The notes: generated by a model from the sequence alone, not told the origin. Shown: positions 33,261-46,145, numbered from the stretch's first letter. The stretch: DNA of 64,000 nt from Epiperipatus broadwayi (GCA_028023455.1 JAQFVV010012404.1:14373000-14436999); one strand, 5' to 3'. Numbers and translations are program-made.

Positions 33261-36200
33261 TATTAACAAAAATATATATTTATATTTAGCAACCTGGCAG
33301 TCTTGAAAATGAACCAGGCAGAATTCCTATATTGTATATTTATTAGTTTCAAAATGAGATGCATAATTTCTGTTTTATTTTATGAACAGTCTATGTAATT
33401 CTGGGTCATGAACCACTGACCTCTAAGACTATGAAATTAAACAGCACTTTTATATAGAGTGATAATTTGCACATTTTGGTTAAATGAGATAATCCTCTTG
33501 ATGTTGATATTGCATTTTATACACATTACCTGGTAAATGGATTTTTTTCTATTCCAGAACTGTGAGCAGGTGTTCAATTCTAATAATTAACTCAAGTCAC
33601 ATCTTTTCACAGAAAAAAATAAATAATACCGATTATAATGAAATTTTATTATGAAAACCATTCTGATTTTGAAGGAAGTATGACCTTGTTATGAGTTTTT
33701 TAAAAAGGAAGGAAAAATAACTTTTAAGAATAGAAATAAAATCAATTGTTGTCTAATATTGAATTGACTGTATTTTATTCCTCAATGGAGAGGGGAGAAA
33801 TGTAACCTTTTCATCATGGGTTACATAAACAACCTGATAAATATCAATATTAATTTAAAAACTAAGTGATGATTAAAATTATTTTAATAATAGCTTAGAT
33901 AATTTAATATATTGGGGGATATATGTTTTAAAACTTCTAACAGATTAATTGTGTAAAACTAAAAATAATTAAAAAGAAGCTATAAAGATATAATAAATTT
34001 AACTTTTGATAAAATATCATTTCTTTTGTCTTTTCCTAACAGAAAATAATTAAAAAAGTGAAATTTAAATAAAGTGAAAATTGTGTTTCATTTTGAGATA
34101 AACTGAGGATTAGGGAAATAAACTGAAATACATTAAATTCTTTTGTCCTGAATATGCATTTAAAAATATGTTTTGCCTTGTTTGTTTATAAAAAAAATTA
34201 TGATATCTTGTATAATATATAAGTGATTAAGATAAACTATTGTGCTATGATGCAAAAATCAAATTAATTATTTTTGAAATTTTTTTAATGTTGATTAATA
34301 AAAAAGTGAAACAGTATAATTCATAAAGGAGGAGTAAGATATACAAGGTTATTTTTTTATTGTTTTAATTATTGCCATTGAAATTTTGACTTTTCCTATT
34401 CATGTATTAAAAAGGCGTTTCTACTATCTCCAAGTTAATGTAAGGGTAATTTAAAGTCAGCTCTATTCATGTATATCTATTATGGCTAAATAGTGATTCC
34501 AAGGGGCTGTTTTCCCCCATATTCCTATAATGTAACCTAAGTTACACAGCTATATGCCTGAAGATTTTCTAAAATAAATGCCTACTTAAACTTAACATTT
34601 ATTGGATTGTTTGCCATCACTCTATTTTCATTGCTTATAATGCCTGATTATAAATCATCAGAGAAGAAATAGTTCATGGGCAGAAAGAAAGAATGAATAC
34701 CAAAGAAGAGAAATAACATCTTAAACATCTACCTGATATTTTACTATTATTAAGTAAATTGAAAACACATAAAGTCATGACAGAAAAAAAATTACTTGAG
34801 GTACATAAGCAATGGAGACTTTAAAATTAAATTGAAATATTAAGCATTTTAAACTTAATTTATATGTTGAACTCAGCAAAATTTTAGTAAGATCATTTCA
34901 AATGATTCATATTTTAATAATCTGCAAAATTGTTTTAAATTTTGCAGTGATTTTTTTATTTAAATTTTATTCTAACATTTAAATTGTATTTTTAATATTA
35001 ACCTAATTCCATTTACAAAAAGCAAAACAAAAAAAAAATGTTTGTTTTTATGTATTATAATAATTATTCCATATTATTAATCCTGGAACCAAAAAATGAA
35101 TCAAATGGAGGGGGGGGGGGCGTGTAAAGAATTTAAGTAAAATGAATTAAACATTATATGCTTGATTGATTTCACTGATTTATTCTGAAATAATTTTTTT
35201 ATTATGTAAATTTGAAAATATAAGGGAATAGAGGAAGTTAATTTATTGTTGTTTTTTTTTTGAATTTTTATTAACAAATTGTTATTATTAAAAACCTTAT
35301 CCCTTATAAATTTCTCATCCATTAGACAAATATTTAGTCTATGTGTAAGGTAAAGAATGCTTTATGATATAATATAGGGCTAATTAAAACACATCTTTAT
35401 TAGTTGACATATATGTGGGTTGGATATTCTTCAACAAATGTGCTGTGATTTACTTTTAGATTAGTGCTTGATTGAACTTCAGTCTGTCTGTTATTTATGG
35501 CTATGATCTAATAAAGTTTAAATTGTAAGATTATAATCACCCCATCTTGTATACAATTGTCTTCTGGACATTGAATGGATAAATAATTATTTTCTAGAGT
35601 CTTGAAAGTAGAATATAATCACTAGCTGGTATAATTCCAATACAAAATGTAAATATGATTATGTTTAAAACATATTTCATATGTTTTTTTTTTTACTATT
35701 TGTACATTTTGATGTCAATATGTCAAAAAATATCATAAATATAGGGAATCATTGTATTTTCTCTTTCATCTGTATTAAATGTCAATATTTCAATCATCTG
35801 ATATATTTAAATTAGTTAGCTTGGTCAACAATTTCTCTATTTTTTCATTTGCTTCTTTTAAAATAGTATAATGATTTCATTATTCTAGTTTTTCCATTCT
35901 TCATAAATTGCATATTTCACTTTATTTTAAATATTTAAAATTTCAAAAGTTATAGTTGTAAGTGTATAGGTTACTTTATTTTTGTGTATTTTATCATTTT
36001 TTGTAAAAAAAAAAAAAAAATTATGATTATATTTTTATCATATTTTAGGATTTTTATTATTACTGAAATTACTTTTCCCAATAACATGTTTTATATTTCA
36101 CAGTTATATTTTTTGTCCTCATTTATTTTTTTTCAGTTCTTGTAACATTTTAAAATATTTTTATATTTCATACTTTTTTTTCTTTCTATTATCTTGTCTT

Positions 36201-36480
36201 AATAAAAAAATTATTGGTCAATTTCAACTGGTTTGCTTTTACTGTCTGTTATCTTCTTAAGATCTCACTGAAATTTTAGTCATTTGTAAAATTTTATATT
36301 TTCAAATGATTTGAAAATTCTAGCTTAAATTTAATAGAATATTTCTGAATATATAGGATTATTAGTAATACCATTTTACTTAATATTTTTTATCTTTCTT
36401 TTGATTTACACTACCACTTACAGTCATGAAATACATATTTTTTGGTAGTCAGAATTGTAATTCAATTAATTTGTGTTTTC
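33260..36480. other. AT-rich DNA, no gene seen
   Basis: Contains a G run of ten at about 35111-35120 (GGAGGGGGGGGGGCGTG), striking in this AT-rich setting, and a run of about 15 A at 36006-36020. No coding frame was recognised; the 73-codon minus frame at 35322-35101 is low-complexity N/K/I. Confidence 0.5.
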
Positions 36481-36499
36481 ATTTGGATGCTTCTATATT

Positions 36500-36860
36500 T
36501 ATTTTTGATTTGAATTTCTTTTCCCAATAGCAACAGCATCAATGTTCTGCAGCAAAAGCCCACTTGTTCACAACCAAATTAACAAACTCTAGTTTTTCAT
36601 GTTCCAAAAGTACCCAAAACTTAAGCCTGACAAGATAAAAACCTTATTCTGATATACCTTTTTCAATTTCCAATGAATTGATAATTAATAATTTTGTATT
36701 ACATTTTTCATTCAAAATTTCAATTAAAATCAAGTTACCCAATGATAATTTTAGAAAACAATTTGGCAACAAAGCCATCACATGACCAGATGCTTGTTGC
36801 CAATATTACCTTCACAGAGTTTCAAAATCTATAGTTCAGTTAAATGTAAGCTTATTTTCA
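36500..36860 (+). repeat. 320-bp repeat, copy 1
   Basis: Landmarks: CAACCAAATTAACAAACTCT (36569), TTTTTCAATTTCCAAT (36658), CCATCACATGACCAGATGC (36776) and CACAGAGTTTCAAAATC (36813). The same modules in the same order recur at 38330-38640, and the first half again at 38640-38960. Confidence 0.8.
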
Positions 36861-36869
36861 ATTTTATAG

Positions 36870-37330
36870 TAGTGTACTGTTTATTTATATATGGTACAAA
36901 TATATTGGCATAAGGGTAAAAGCTAAAAAAAAGTAAATTTGGCGATCTTATTAAAAAGACGGAATTAAATTTTTTTTTGATTAGTATAATTTTTTTTTAA
37001 ACGTACAATGAAAGCTAAAATTTTCATCCACATTTTTTTATGTAATTAAAAATAAAAGTTAAAATTGGAAAGAATAAATGACATGCAGATTACTAATCCA
37101 GATAAATTAAAAGAATTCCAAAAGTGAAAAGATTACAATTAGAAAATTAAAAGAATTCCAAAAATAAAAAGATTGTAATTAGAAAAATCTTTTTAGATAA
37201 TTAAAGATGGCAGAATTATGCTAAAAAAATAAAGACTTTGTAATGTAAATTTGATAAAGAATCTGCAAGATTATCAATGGGTATTTTTGACAAACAAAAG
37301 ATATGCACAGAAGTTTCAAAAATGGATCAA
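36870..37330. other. AT-rich DNA with a short direct repeat
   Basis: TTAAAAGAATTCCAAAA occurs at about 37108 and 37147, each followed by AAAAGATT. No gene is seen. Confidence 0.5.
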
Positions 37331-37700
37331 GGTATAAAAAGAAGAGGGCAACACTTCGATTTAGGTCTGCTCTTTACCTTCTAGTTACATGCTGAAAGTT
37401 GTGGGTTTCTGCGAGCATAACCTGTAGCAGTAATATACTTCTGCACAGGTACAGTACTTGCAGTACCAAGCTGTCATACAAGCATGGAAACAGGCCTTGT
37501 GAAGATCGCTTTTTGCAATGAAAGGGTCACTACAAACATGCCTTTTCTCCAGTTATAGAACGGAACAATAATGGAAGACGCCGGCAGGAGAGACCAATGG
37601 AAATTCTTATGAGCTCGGAATCCCCAAAACCTACACCAACTTACTACTAAGTTAAGAGTAACTTTTCCCGATTGTGACAAAGTTTGCAAACAATTCTTAA
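37330..37700. other. CpG-richer, lower-AT stretch of unknown nature
   Basis: About 370 bases clearly richer in G+C than the flanks and with eight or so CpGs (for example GACGCCGGCAGG near 37578 and GAGCTCGGAATCCCC near 37611). On the minus strand 37689-37474 is open for 71 codons and reads WCRFWGFRAHKNFHWSLLPA, which resembles no family I know. It lies between copies of the 320-bp repeat, so it could be the interior of an element with those repeats as long terminal copies. A CpG island or captured exon is the alternative. Confidence 0.4.
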
Positions 37701-38330
37701 AAATAACATCAAAATAATCCCGATTAAGACTTTAAATTTTTATTCTTCAAGAGACTCCTGTTTACCTAAGAAATATAATTGTTGAACTGTTTTTTTTATT
37801 GATTCATATCTGGATTAGCGTGTGTGTCATCTTTCCAATTAATTAATTCATAATGTGTTTTTTTATTTAATATTTTAATTTGTTAAAATAAAAATATTTA
37901 TTTCTAATACTCCTATTCATTGTACATTATTAATGATTATTAATAAATTTATTAATGTTAATTATTAAGATTTGAAAATATAATTTACCTTTGCCAATGC
38001 TGTACTGAAACTCAATCCTCTGGAGTTTCCAGATAATTTTGTCGTAACTAAATAAATAAAAGGGGTTTAGCCAGTGGATTCCGATACAGAATCCTGGCAC
38101 CTTTCAAATAAATTAAAAGCTGGCTTACTTGATCCCATTATTTTAGTAGTTACATTAGTTAAAAGGGCGTTGGGGACCAGGAAAAATAATTGCATCCATT
38201 AAATCTTACTGAATTGTCTGACAAAACAAATTTAATAGATAGGACGTAATTTGGTCACCCAGTACGGGTAGTTAACTCATATGAAAAACCCTAATAGAGT
38301 AGTGGATGTTACAGTAGCAAATTCCTATCT
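37700..38330. other. AT-rich DNA, no gene seen
   Basis: Mostly AT-rich; 38000-38280 has a more even base mix (AGGGCGTTGGGGACCAGG near 38164). Nothing was identified. Confidence 0.45.
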
Positions 38331-38640
38331 TTCTTTGGAAAAAAAAAAAATTCAACTTCAAATTTTCCATCAAGAAATTCACTTGCTCAGAAACAAGTTA
38401 ACAAGCTCTGGTTTTTTTATGATGAAAAAAATTCAAAACCTTAGTTTAATGCAAGATAATAATATACTGTTAATCAGTTGATTACTTAAATTCAACTTCT
38501 TTTACATTTTTTATTCATACTTAATGATAATTTTTTTTTTAAAAACCATCACATGACCAATGTCTGCCACCAATAATACCAGCACAGAGTTTAAAAGTCC
38601 AAAGGTCAGTCAAGCACACACTTATTTTTAATATTACTGC
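38330..38640 (+). repeat. 320-bp repeat, copy 2
   Basis: Matches copy 1 in order: CACTTGCTCAGAAACAAGTT, AACAAGCTCTGG, CCATCACATGACCAATGTC (38547) and CACAGAGTTTAAAAGTCC (38583). Well diverged. It abuts copy 3 directly. Confidence 0.8.
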
Positions 38641-38960
38641 AGTAAACTCTGATTTTTGTTTAGCAATAAAAATTCAACTTTGAAATCTCAGCAATTAGTT
38701 CACTTGCTCACAACCAAATTAACAAACTCTGGCTATTTATGTTTATAAAGTAGTCAAAACATTAGGCTAGCAAGGTAAAAAAAAAAAGAAACTATCTTTA
38801 TATATTTTTTTCAATTTCCAATTACTTGATAACTTATTCCAATTTTGTGTTAAATTTTTTATTTAAATCTTCAACTAACTTCAAGTTACTAGATAATTTC
38901 AAAAAATATAAGGCACTCTCAATACCAATGCTGAACCTAACCATCTACTCAGATTTTACC
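38640..38960 (+). repeat. 320-bp repeat, copy 3 (3'-truncated)
   Basis: CACTTGCTCACAACCAAATT (38701), AACAAACTCTGG, TTTTTTTCAATTTCCAATTA (38806) and TTCAAGTTACTAGATAAT follow copy 1 closely. The CCATCACATGACC half present in copies 1 and 2 is missing. Copies 2 and 3 are head-to-tail. Confidence 0.8.
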
Positions 38961-39430
38961 CTGTATCTCTATCTGGGCTCTATACCCATGAATTTCACAC
39001 TTAAACCATATCAAAAACCTCACTTGGTCTCCACTTCTGACACAGCCAAACCCAGAATTTGACCAACCTAACACACTTCAACTCAATAATTGCAACCTGT
39101 TCTAATATAGCTGTACCACCCTTCCTCTGGAACACTCACCTATTCAATTACACCAGAAAACAAGCATAATGGAGTTGTACCAATTATGAAAACAATCCCA
39201 CCATACCTCCCATCTATACCATACTCTCCACAAGCCACTTTGCCAATGAAACTTAAAGAGAAAATCTGGTCAACCAAAGATGATCCAGCAACCTAAAAAT
39301 TAAAAAATAACTGACATTGATCTCATTACTATTGTGGACATCACAGATAATTGCCACACTACCATGAAAATTGCTAGTCCCTCACCCATGTTATCTAAGC
39401 AACCCAACCACATATAAAACTAAACCTGGT
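38960..39430. other. C/A-rich stretch, no gene recognised
   Basis: The + strand is strikingly poor in G and rich in C and A (for example CCACCCTTCCTCTGGAACAC). This strand asymmetry leads into the 130-bp tandem repeat. No frame stays open beyond chance in a recognisable way. Confidence 0.45.
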
Positions 39431-39850
39431 TTGCAATTGTAGATACAGTAATCCAGAGCATGTAAAATTTATGTAATCTTGTGTAAATCAATAAATCAAC
39501 TTTTACATATCTAAACCTACAGCTATAGATTACTCATGTAATTACAGCAATCTAAGCTATGAAAATCTCTTGTAATTAATCCACAGCATATAAAAATTCC
39601 TGTAATTTCATGTAAATAAATAAACTCAACTTTTACATAAACAAACCTACATCTATGGATTGCCCATGAAACCACAACAGTCTAATCTATGTAAATCCCT
39701 TGTAACTAATCTACAGTATGTAAAAATTTCTGCAATTCTCTGTAAACCAATAAATCAAGTTTTATATATGTAAACCTACAACTGCGGATTGCCCATGTAA
39801 ACAGCAATTCAAGGTATGTAAAACTCTTGTAACTCTCAAAGACAAATAAA
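39430..39850 (+). repeat. 130-bp tandem repeat, about three units
   Basis: AAACCTACAGCTATAGATTA (39513), AAACCTACATCTATGGATTG (39643) and AAACCTACAACTGCGGATTG (39772) mark successive units, giving periods of 130 and 129. Each unit continues with AGCAATCTAAGCTATG-like, CTTGTAACTAATCTACAG-like and CAATAAATCAACTTTTA-like stretches. Units differ by about 15-20%. A small satellite-type array. Confidence 0.88.
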
Positions 39851-42690
39851 GCTTATCATTGAAACATAATCATAGTAATAACACCAACAATAATGATAAT
39901 AACAATGACAACAACTATATATACAGTTTTTCTTTTTGTGAAAATTCTAGATGTTTGACTTATTTCTGTCCCTATATCCATATTTATTAATAACACTCTC
40001 ATCTTCAATTATTTTCTAATTCTAACATTAAAATATTTTAAAATGTTTAATCAAAAGCATTCTGTATATAATGTCTCTATTTCTTCATCAGAATGAGAAC
40101 ATTTTGGAGCAATACTTGAATTATATGCATTTGATATTTCTCATTAAGTTGAACAAGTAATTTTACCCTCTCTCTAATATATAATTAATTTCCACAGTGT
40201 TGTTACATTTTTTATTTATTTATAATGAATCCCAAACTACTAGTGTTTACAATATTTTTTTATATCGAATAAATTTGCTTATTTCATCAATCAATTTTAA
40301 GATATTTTAATTCAAATATATATATAAAGACTGTTTTTGGTTAAATATAAATGAGAAATATTTTTAAATGCACTATACATACTAGGTATACACCAGTACA
40401 ATATAACTAAAATCCTTATTTATATTTTCAATACAGTTAACTAATAATTTTGTTGCAATTCATTATAAGTTTGAGTATATATTTTTTTATTTCAATGATA
40501 TAATAATTTTGAAATTTATGGCTTCCCATCATAAGATCATTTTAAAATGATTTCTAATTATTTTGATATTTTCTAGTTTGTCAGATAGAAGTGTTTTCTA
40601 ATTTACTTTTTAGATTGATTTTATTAAATTTTTGAAAATGTTCTTGCAAGTGATTTAATTTACATTAAATATTATTCATTAAAACAAAATTCTCTTTTTA
40701 ATCGTAAAGTTGAAATGTCTTCTTTTGTGTGTGTGTGTCAGTTAACAAAAGCCATATTCTGCAACTTCTGATTCATTATTAGGATTTCTCTCTCAGCTAA
40801 CCCATAGCCACCCTAGCTAACTATCTAATATTAATTAGCAAATTAGTATCTAGTTATTTTGAGAATAAAACAAAAGATTGGGAAATGCTCTAAATCTCCC
40901 CAATCGGTAATTGACAAATCTGGTGAATTCTGCCATTTCTTTTATTGTTCCTCTATAAAGATTATTAGTGGGCAATTTAAAGAAATAAATAAAAAAAAGA
41001 TAGTAAAATTGAGCCGTTTAATAAATAAAATTTGTATTAAATTTTATTTATTTTTTGTTAAAATTATGATACAAATTAATTTTTCCAATATAATTTACTA
41101 TACATTACTTTAATTAAATAAAAACACTAAATTCTTGTTATAAGTCTATTTTAAAATAATAATTAAAATTAAATAAAATTATAGCAACGGACGGAGAGTG
41201 CTTGTAAGAAGCACTAAAGAAAACCGTTCACTGTTATTTATCACTTGTAAAATATTAAAACAATGTAAAAAGAAAATAAGAGTGTTTTAATGTCATTTAC
41301 AATAAATTCTTTATTTAATTGTATTTTCAAACTCTAGTTATAAAATAATAGTCAATATTAGGTTAAAAAATTCAGCTACATTTAAAGAAGTAGCTTTATG
41401 ATAAAAAATTATAATTGTAAGAAAATAGACTATCAAAAGTCATTTTCAAGTTAAAAAAACAACTGCTAATGGTCATTTCTAAAGTATAGTAAATACTGAT
41501 TTGTGTGTTTTTAATATTAAGTTTCTAATTTATGAAATAAATCGTTTTTGCAGTGCTATTTATTATAAATACTTTAATTATGGATAATTATTAGTTGTAG
41601 GTGTTTTATTATTAAAATCATAATAGAGAAATAGTTCTAAATTATAAAAATTCTAAGCTTTGAGCAAATTGTTTTAGTTAATAGAGTAAGTAGCTTGTTA
41701 ATCATGCAATAGTTTCATAAATCAAATTTTAGCAAAGGCAAATGAAAAAGTATTGTTTGGGGAGGGGAGGGGATAAACTTTTGAGTTTGCTGATTAGCAC
41801 AGTGCTTGATTTCATCATCAAAAATATAATATTATTAATATATTAAATCAATCTCACAGCAAGTCATACTTAAATCTAATTCTTAAGAATTTCAAGTTGT
41901 TAAAAACATGGCATTTATAAAGTAGGCATGATAATTTCAATATTTAAGAGTTGCTAAAATCTTATTCAAAAAATTGGAGATAAATCATTTAGTTAAATTA
42001 TTAAGTAAAAAAGTTATTCATATTATAATGAATTTTTTTAGTAAGAGTAGAGTTTTTGACTTGGGTGTCCATACTTATATGTCCATAAATACTTGGATAT
42101 TTATATTTTATCATGGTTTTATCTCACGAAAAATGGAACTATATTTTATTTTTTATAAATTATATTTTGTTTTTGTTCTGTGTATATATTTTAGTGTTTA
42201 TTATTGGTAAGCAGCAATATAGGTTGGTATTAATGATAGTTGATTCTAACTATGTCAGCAGCAGAACAACTTGTTAAAAAATTCTAAACAACACATTATT
42301 ATGTTTCTTTTCTGATGGCATATATGATATTGATATGTACAAATATGAGTCAAGAAAGTTTAATATGATAGACATGGAAATAGTTTGGTTACTTATCAGC
42401 AGCTGAAATGCAATAATACATGTTTGTAATTCTTGTCAAAGGCAGCACAAATAAGAAAAAATTGTATGCTTTTTTGTCTAAAAGAATATTGTAAGGATCT
42501 TTATTAAATTTAATCAGTTTAATTATTAATTTAATATCAATTCAATTTAGTGAATACCTATTCAACATCACCAAAATAGTCTATGCCCCCTTATCACAAG
42601 CAAAAAACAATTTTTTTTTGATAAAGTGACTGTACTAGAGAATTTTAAATCATGAAGACATTAATAATTTTTATGTCATTCATTAGAGTA
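39850..42690. other. AT-rich DNA, no gene seen
   Basis: No coding frame recognised. A (GT)n run lies near 40724-40738. At about 41199 AGTGCTTGTAAGAAGCACT can form a small hairpin (7-base stem). GGGGAGGGGAGGGGA occurs near 41759. Confidence 0.5.
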
Positions 42691-42691
42691 A

Positions 42692-43537
42692 CCATTTAAT
42701 GAATAATATTTCTGTAATGTAATTTTCACTACACTGCTACATGCAAGGTAGGGATTGGTTTCTATTCACCTTTCACATCTTGTGGAGGGGTGTAATCATA
42801 AACATATGATGGAAGACATGAAAAAGATATATGATCCCCAAGATGCATTTTCATGCTGAACCAGCACTTATCAGTTTCGCCAGATCACATTCTCTTACAC
42901 ATATCTTTATCATTCTCCAATATATATATAGATAGGGAATTACTACAGTTTAATTGATAATTGTGAAACATACTGCCCTTTCAACTTTGATACAAACACC
43001 TTGATGGAAGTATATTAATAATTTTTTATTAGTTATTCATTAGACTAGAGATTATTCATTTAATGTATAATATTTCTGTAGTGTAATTTTCACTACACTG
43101 CTCTCCTGCTATCCACTTTTAACACCTTGCATGAAAGCAGTGTAGTGAGAATAATGCTATAGAAATATTCATTAAATGGATAATCTTTAGTTTAGAATGA
43201 TTAAAAAAATTATTAATATATTTTCAGCAAGGTGTTTGTGTTAAAATTGTGAGGGCAGTTTGACAATAATCATTTAAATTGCAGTAATTTCCTATCTATA
43301 TATACTGAAGAATGATAAAGATATGTGTAAGAGAATGTGGTTTGGGTCAACTGATGAGTACTTGTTCAGCACAAAATGTGCATCTTTGAGATCACACATC
43401 TTTTTCACATGTCTTTTGTCATATATTTATGATCTACACTCTTCCACAATATGCTAAAAGTGGGTAGAAACCAGTCCCTATCAGGCAAGGGTATAGTGTA
43501 ATGAAAATTACATTGCAAAAATATTATTCATTAAATG
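42692..43537. mobile_element. Foldback element, arms about 400 bp
   Basis: The stretch 42692-43102 is the diverged reverse complement of 43137-43537. The motif ATTTAATGnATAATATTTCT followed by GTAnTGTAATTTTCACTACA occurs at both the outer start and the inner end of the left arm (42694 and 43058), and reversed in the right arm (near 43140-43185 and 43490-43537). Each arm is therefore bounded by the same sequence, and the whole looks like two complete units of about 400 bp joined head-to-head. The loop (43103-43136) contains the start of a further unit (CCTTGCATGAAAGCAGTG). No coding content. Type unknown. Confidence 0.85.
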
Positions 43538-43559
43538 AAGATGTATTGTTTGTAATGTA

Positions 43560-45560
43560 TAAATTAACAGAAAAAAGAATAATTTTCACTGTTAGAAAGA
43601 CTTAATAATCACCATTGAAGGGACTGACATTAATTTCTTTTGGTGAATATTTATTCAAAAGAATTCAAGTTTACATTTCAACAATGCAAGCAGATGATGA
43701 AAAATTAGAAATTTTTTATAAAATAAAGCCAAAAATTGATTAAAACGTGCATTTGCTAATGGATAACTTGAATGTAGAAAGTGAAAAAAAGACATGCTAT
43801 TGGTTAATATGAGCTTGAAAACAGAAGTAAAGTAGAAGAATGTGAATGGAATGATCTTTTTATTGGCAGTAAATTCTCTAAGCATATGAAATATTAAAAT
43901 ATGTATGCTCATAGTTGGACATTCATAGATCAATTAAAGATTTCAGTTTCAATAACAAAAACATGATTTGGAGCAGATTGCGAAACAAATCACAAATATC
44001 TCATGTATAAATATTGAGAAAAACTATAATATATATCGTTGTAAAGTTTTCATAGTAAGTGATTGAAATAACAAAGAAAATTTAAACAGATATCAGAAGA
44101 TGAACTAATATTACAAGAAAAAGAGTCAGCAGGACAAAGTTTTCTTTTTTTAAATAAAGAAATAAGGTTTATATATATATAAAACTGAATAAGAAATTTT
44201 ATAAGAACATCCATAAAACATTAGAAGCAGTAGAACAATATTTGAAATACATTATAAATAATTTAGGAAAAACAAGATGTTTTTCAAATTTTTGCAGTGA
44301 TTAAAAAGAATTTCCAGTCATAAATTGTTTTATTTAAAAATTAAGCAACAAATTGTTAAAACAATTATCAATTAAAAATGAAAAAAAAAATCCAAAATAT
44401 TTATAAAGACCAAAATGAAGACTTTATTAGGTATCTTATATAGAACTTATAACATTAAAAATGAAATTTGATTAACCATGAATTCAGTAATAAAATGTAA
44501 GAAAAGTGGAATTGATAGCATTGCATCTGAATTTTTGCATGAAAGCAAAATTTAATAAAGGTATTGAATATTAATTTTTTTAAATATTTTTATATCAAAG
44601 AGAAGAATGTTGATAGAATGGCTTAAACTTTTGTACTATATCTATTAGATCATCTACAAGTTTAATTATACTAAATATCATTTGCACATATTAAAATCTT
44701 TCATCGAATGGAAAGGTTAAAGAACAAAAGATATCTTTACTGATGTATATTGATTAATTGAAAAAATTAGGTAAAACCAAAAGGAAGTTTTCATGTATTT
44801 TGTTGATTACAGCTAAGCCTTTGATTTAACTGATCATTGTTCTTATGAATAATTTTATATGAAGCTAGAAACTAAAACAAAACTAACTATGGTAAAATAG
44901 ACTGACTTTATTGTTCAAGTTGTATTGTAAATATGTATTAATAAATCCTTATTATATGAAACCAAACAGTGATTCATAATTGGTGGAACAATTGAAATGT
45001 AATTGATGATAATATACTTGTAGATGAAAGTTGAGAATTCCCAGTCTTTATCAGAGAAGTCTAAAAATAAAATGCAAAGGTTCATTTTACAACTAAGTAT
45101 GAAGAAAATCAAGATCATAACAGCAGGAAAATGATTTGATTTTTAAACAGATGATGAAATATAGAGGAGGATGTCAGATTTTTTATTTTGAATTATTTAT
45201 TAATAACAAAGGATATAGTTCTCACAATGTTTATATCAGACTAATGTTTGTTTAAGTTGCATTGAAAAGTTCACAAAAAATACTCAAAATTGTTGAAGTA
45301 CGTAATTTTATAAGATTCTATGAATGTGAAATAATGATTGTGAACTGTGATGGTAATGAAGACTTTTAATAATACAATGGTAGCAAGGAAACAATTTGAT
45401 ACTTGAGATTAGACTTTAAAGCTCAAATCATCAGATTGGAATTATCTTATTTTGGTTATATAATTTCAATGCTCATAAATATTGATGGTGAAAGAAAATG
45501 ATCAGTATTGAGGTGATTGGTCTCCATTATCATTTTAATGAATGTGCCTTTAATTAATCC
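43560..45560 (+). pseudogene. Dead RTE-like LINE (endonuclease-RT ORF2)
   Basis: A badly decayed ORF2 read across frames on the + strand. Landmarks in the order expected for RTE-type elements: MDNLNVESEKK near 43758 (where the family has GDFNAKVG), FGADCETNHKYL near 43963-44000 (family: RPGADCGSDHELL), the RT catalytic block as MYFVDYS.AFDLTDHC at 44793-44838 (family: FVDFKKAFD), a GGTIEM and KSKNKMQ stretch near 44985-45080 (FLG...I and later), and near the C-terminus KAQIIRLELSYFGYI at 45419-45463 (family: AKILRLKLSYFGHI). Stops and frameshifts are everywhere. 5' and 3' limits are approximate. Confidence 0.65.
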
Positions 45561-45855
45561 TAAAAAAATCAAACATGATAAATTATTTCTGGGAGAATCT
45601 CCAGTAATTGGTGCTTACTTGATACTTCTAATATTCTAATGATTTTTTTAAAATATTTATTTAGTATGGATTTAAATAGCTTTATAAATCTGTAGAAATT
45701 GCAATTATAAGCCTTTTAATTCTGCCACTGTAACCATAAATCAGATAGTCATCAACTATATGGTTCATAGTATTTGCCTGAAGGTTAATGATAATGGTAT
45801 ATACATTGGACTATTTCCATCATCTACCATTACATGTTGAATGATAATGAGAGTA
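45560..45855. other. AT-rich DNA with a LINE/Penelope-end motif
   Basis: GGACTATTTCCATCATCTA at 45809 matches the outer end of the 6.8-kb palindrome (GGACTATTTCCACCATCTAA) and is followed by TGTTGAATG. No coding content. It immediately precedes the next palindrome. Confidence 0.6.
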
Positions 45856-45856
45856 C

Positions 45857-46145
45857 CAAACTCTCCATACAATAGTGCCAGCAAGTGCAAACCTTTTTAA
45901 CCAGTGGATACAGGATTTGTGTATAAAATCCCTATCTAGTGCCTAATCATCCAACATCCATAGACTAGTTTCTAGATTGTGGCTTTCATCAGTGAGGAGC
46001 CTTGGATTTGGGAGCACTGCACCTAGAAACTAGTCTGGGGATGTCGGATGGAAGACCCTAGATAGGGATTTTATGCACAAACCTTCCTGAATCCATTGAT
46101 TATGAAAACTTGTCCTTGGTGGCACTATTGCATGGAGAGTTTAGC
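45857..46145. repeat. Palindrome, arms about 126 bp
   Basis: AAACTCTCCATACAATAGTG (45859) pairs with CACTATTGCATGGAGAGTTT (46123); AGACTAGTTTCTAGATTGTG (45962) pairs with the stretch containing CACCTAGAAACTAGTCTGG (46019). The spacer is about 36 bases. The AGAAACTAGTCTGGGGAT block is also found in the tandem array at 4.7-5.8 kb and near 2300, so the arms belong to a dispersed family. Confidence 0.88.

Noticed and set aside
37474-37689. 71-codon minus frame in the CpG-richer stretch as a gene
   Set aside because: No recognisable motif, no splice or promoter context, and it lies between repeat copies. Described as a composition anomaly only.
45957-46040. Hammerhead ribozyme (CTGATGA...GAAAC in the repeat consensus near 45.99 kb, minus, and in the 4.7-5.8 kb array)
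   Set aside because: The core words are there by sequence, and Penelope-like elements can carry hammerheads, but no stem II forms between CTGATGA and GAAAC and no stem I pairing was found.
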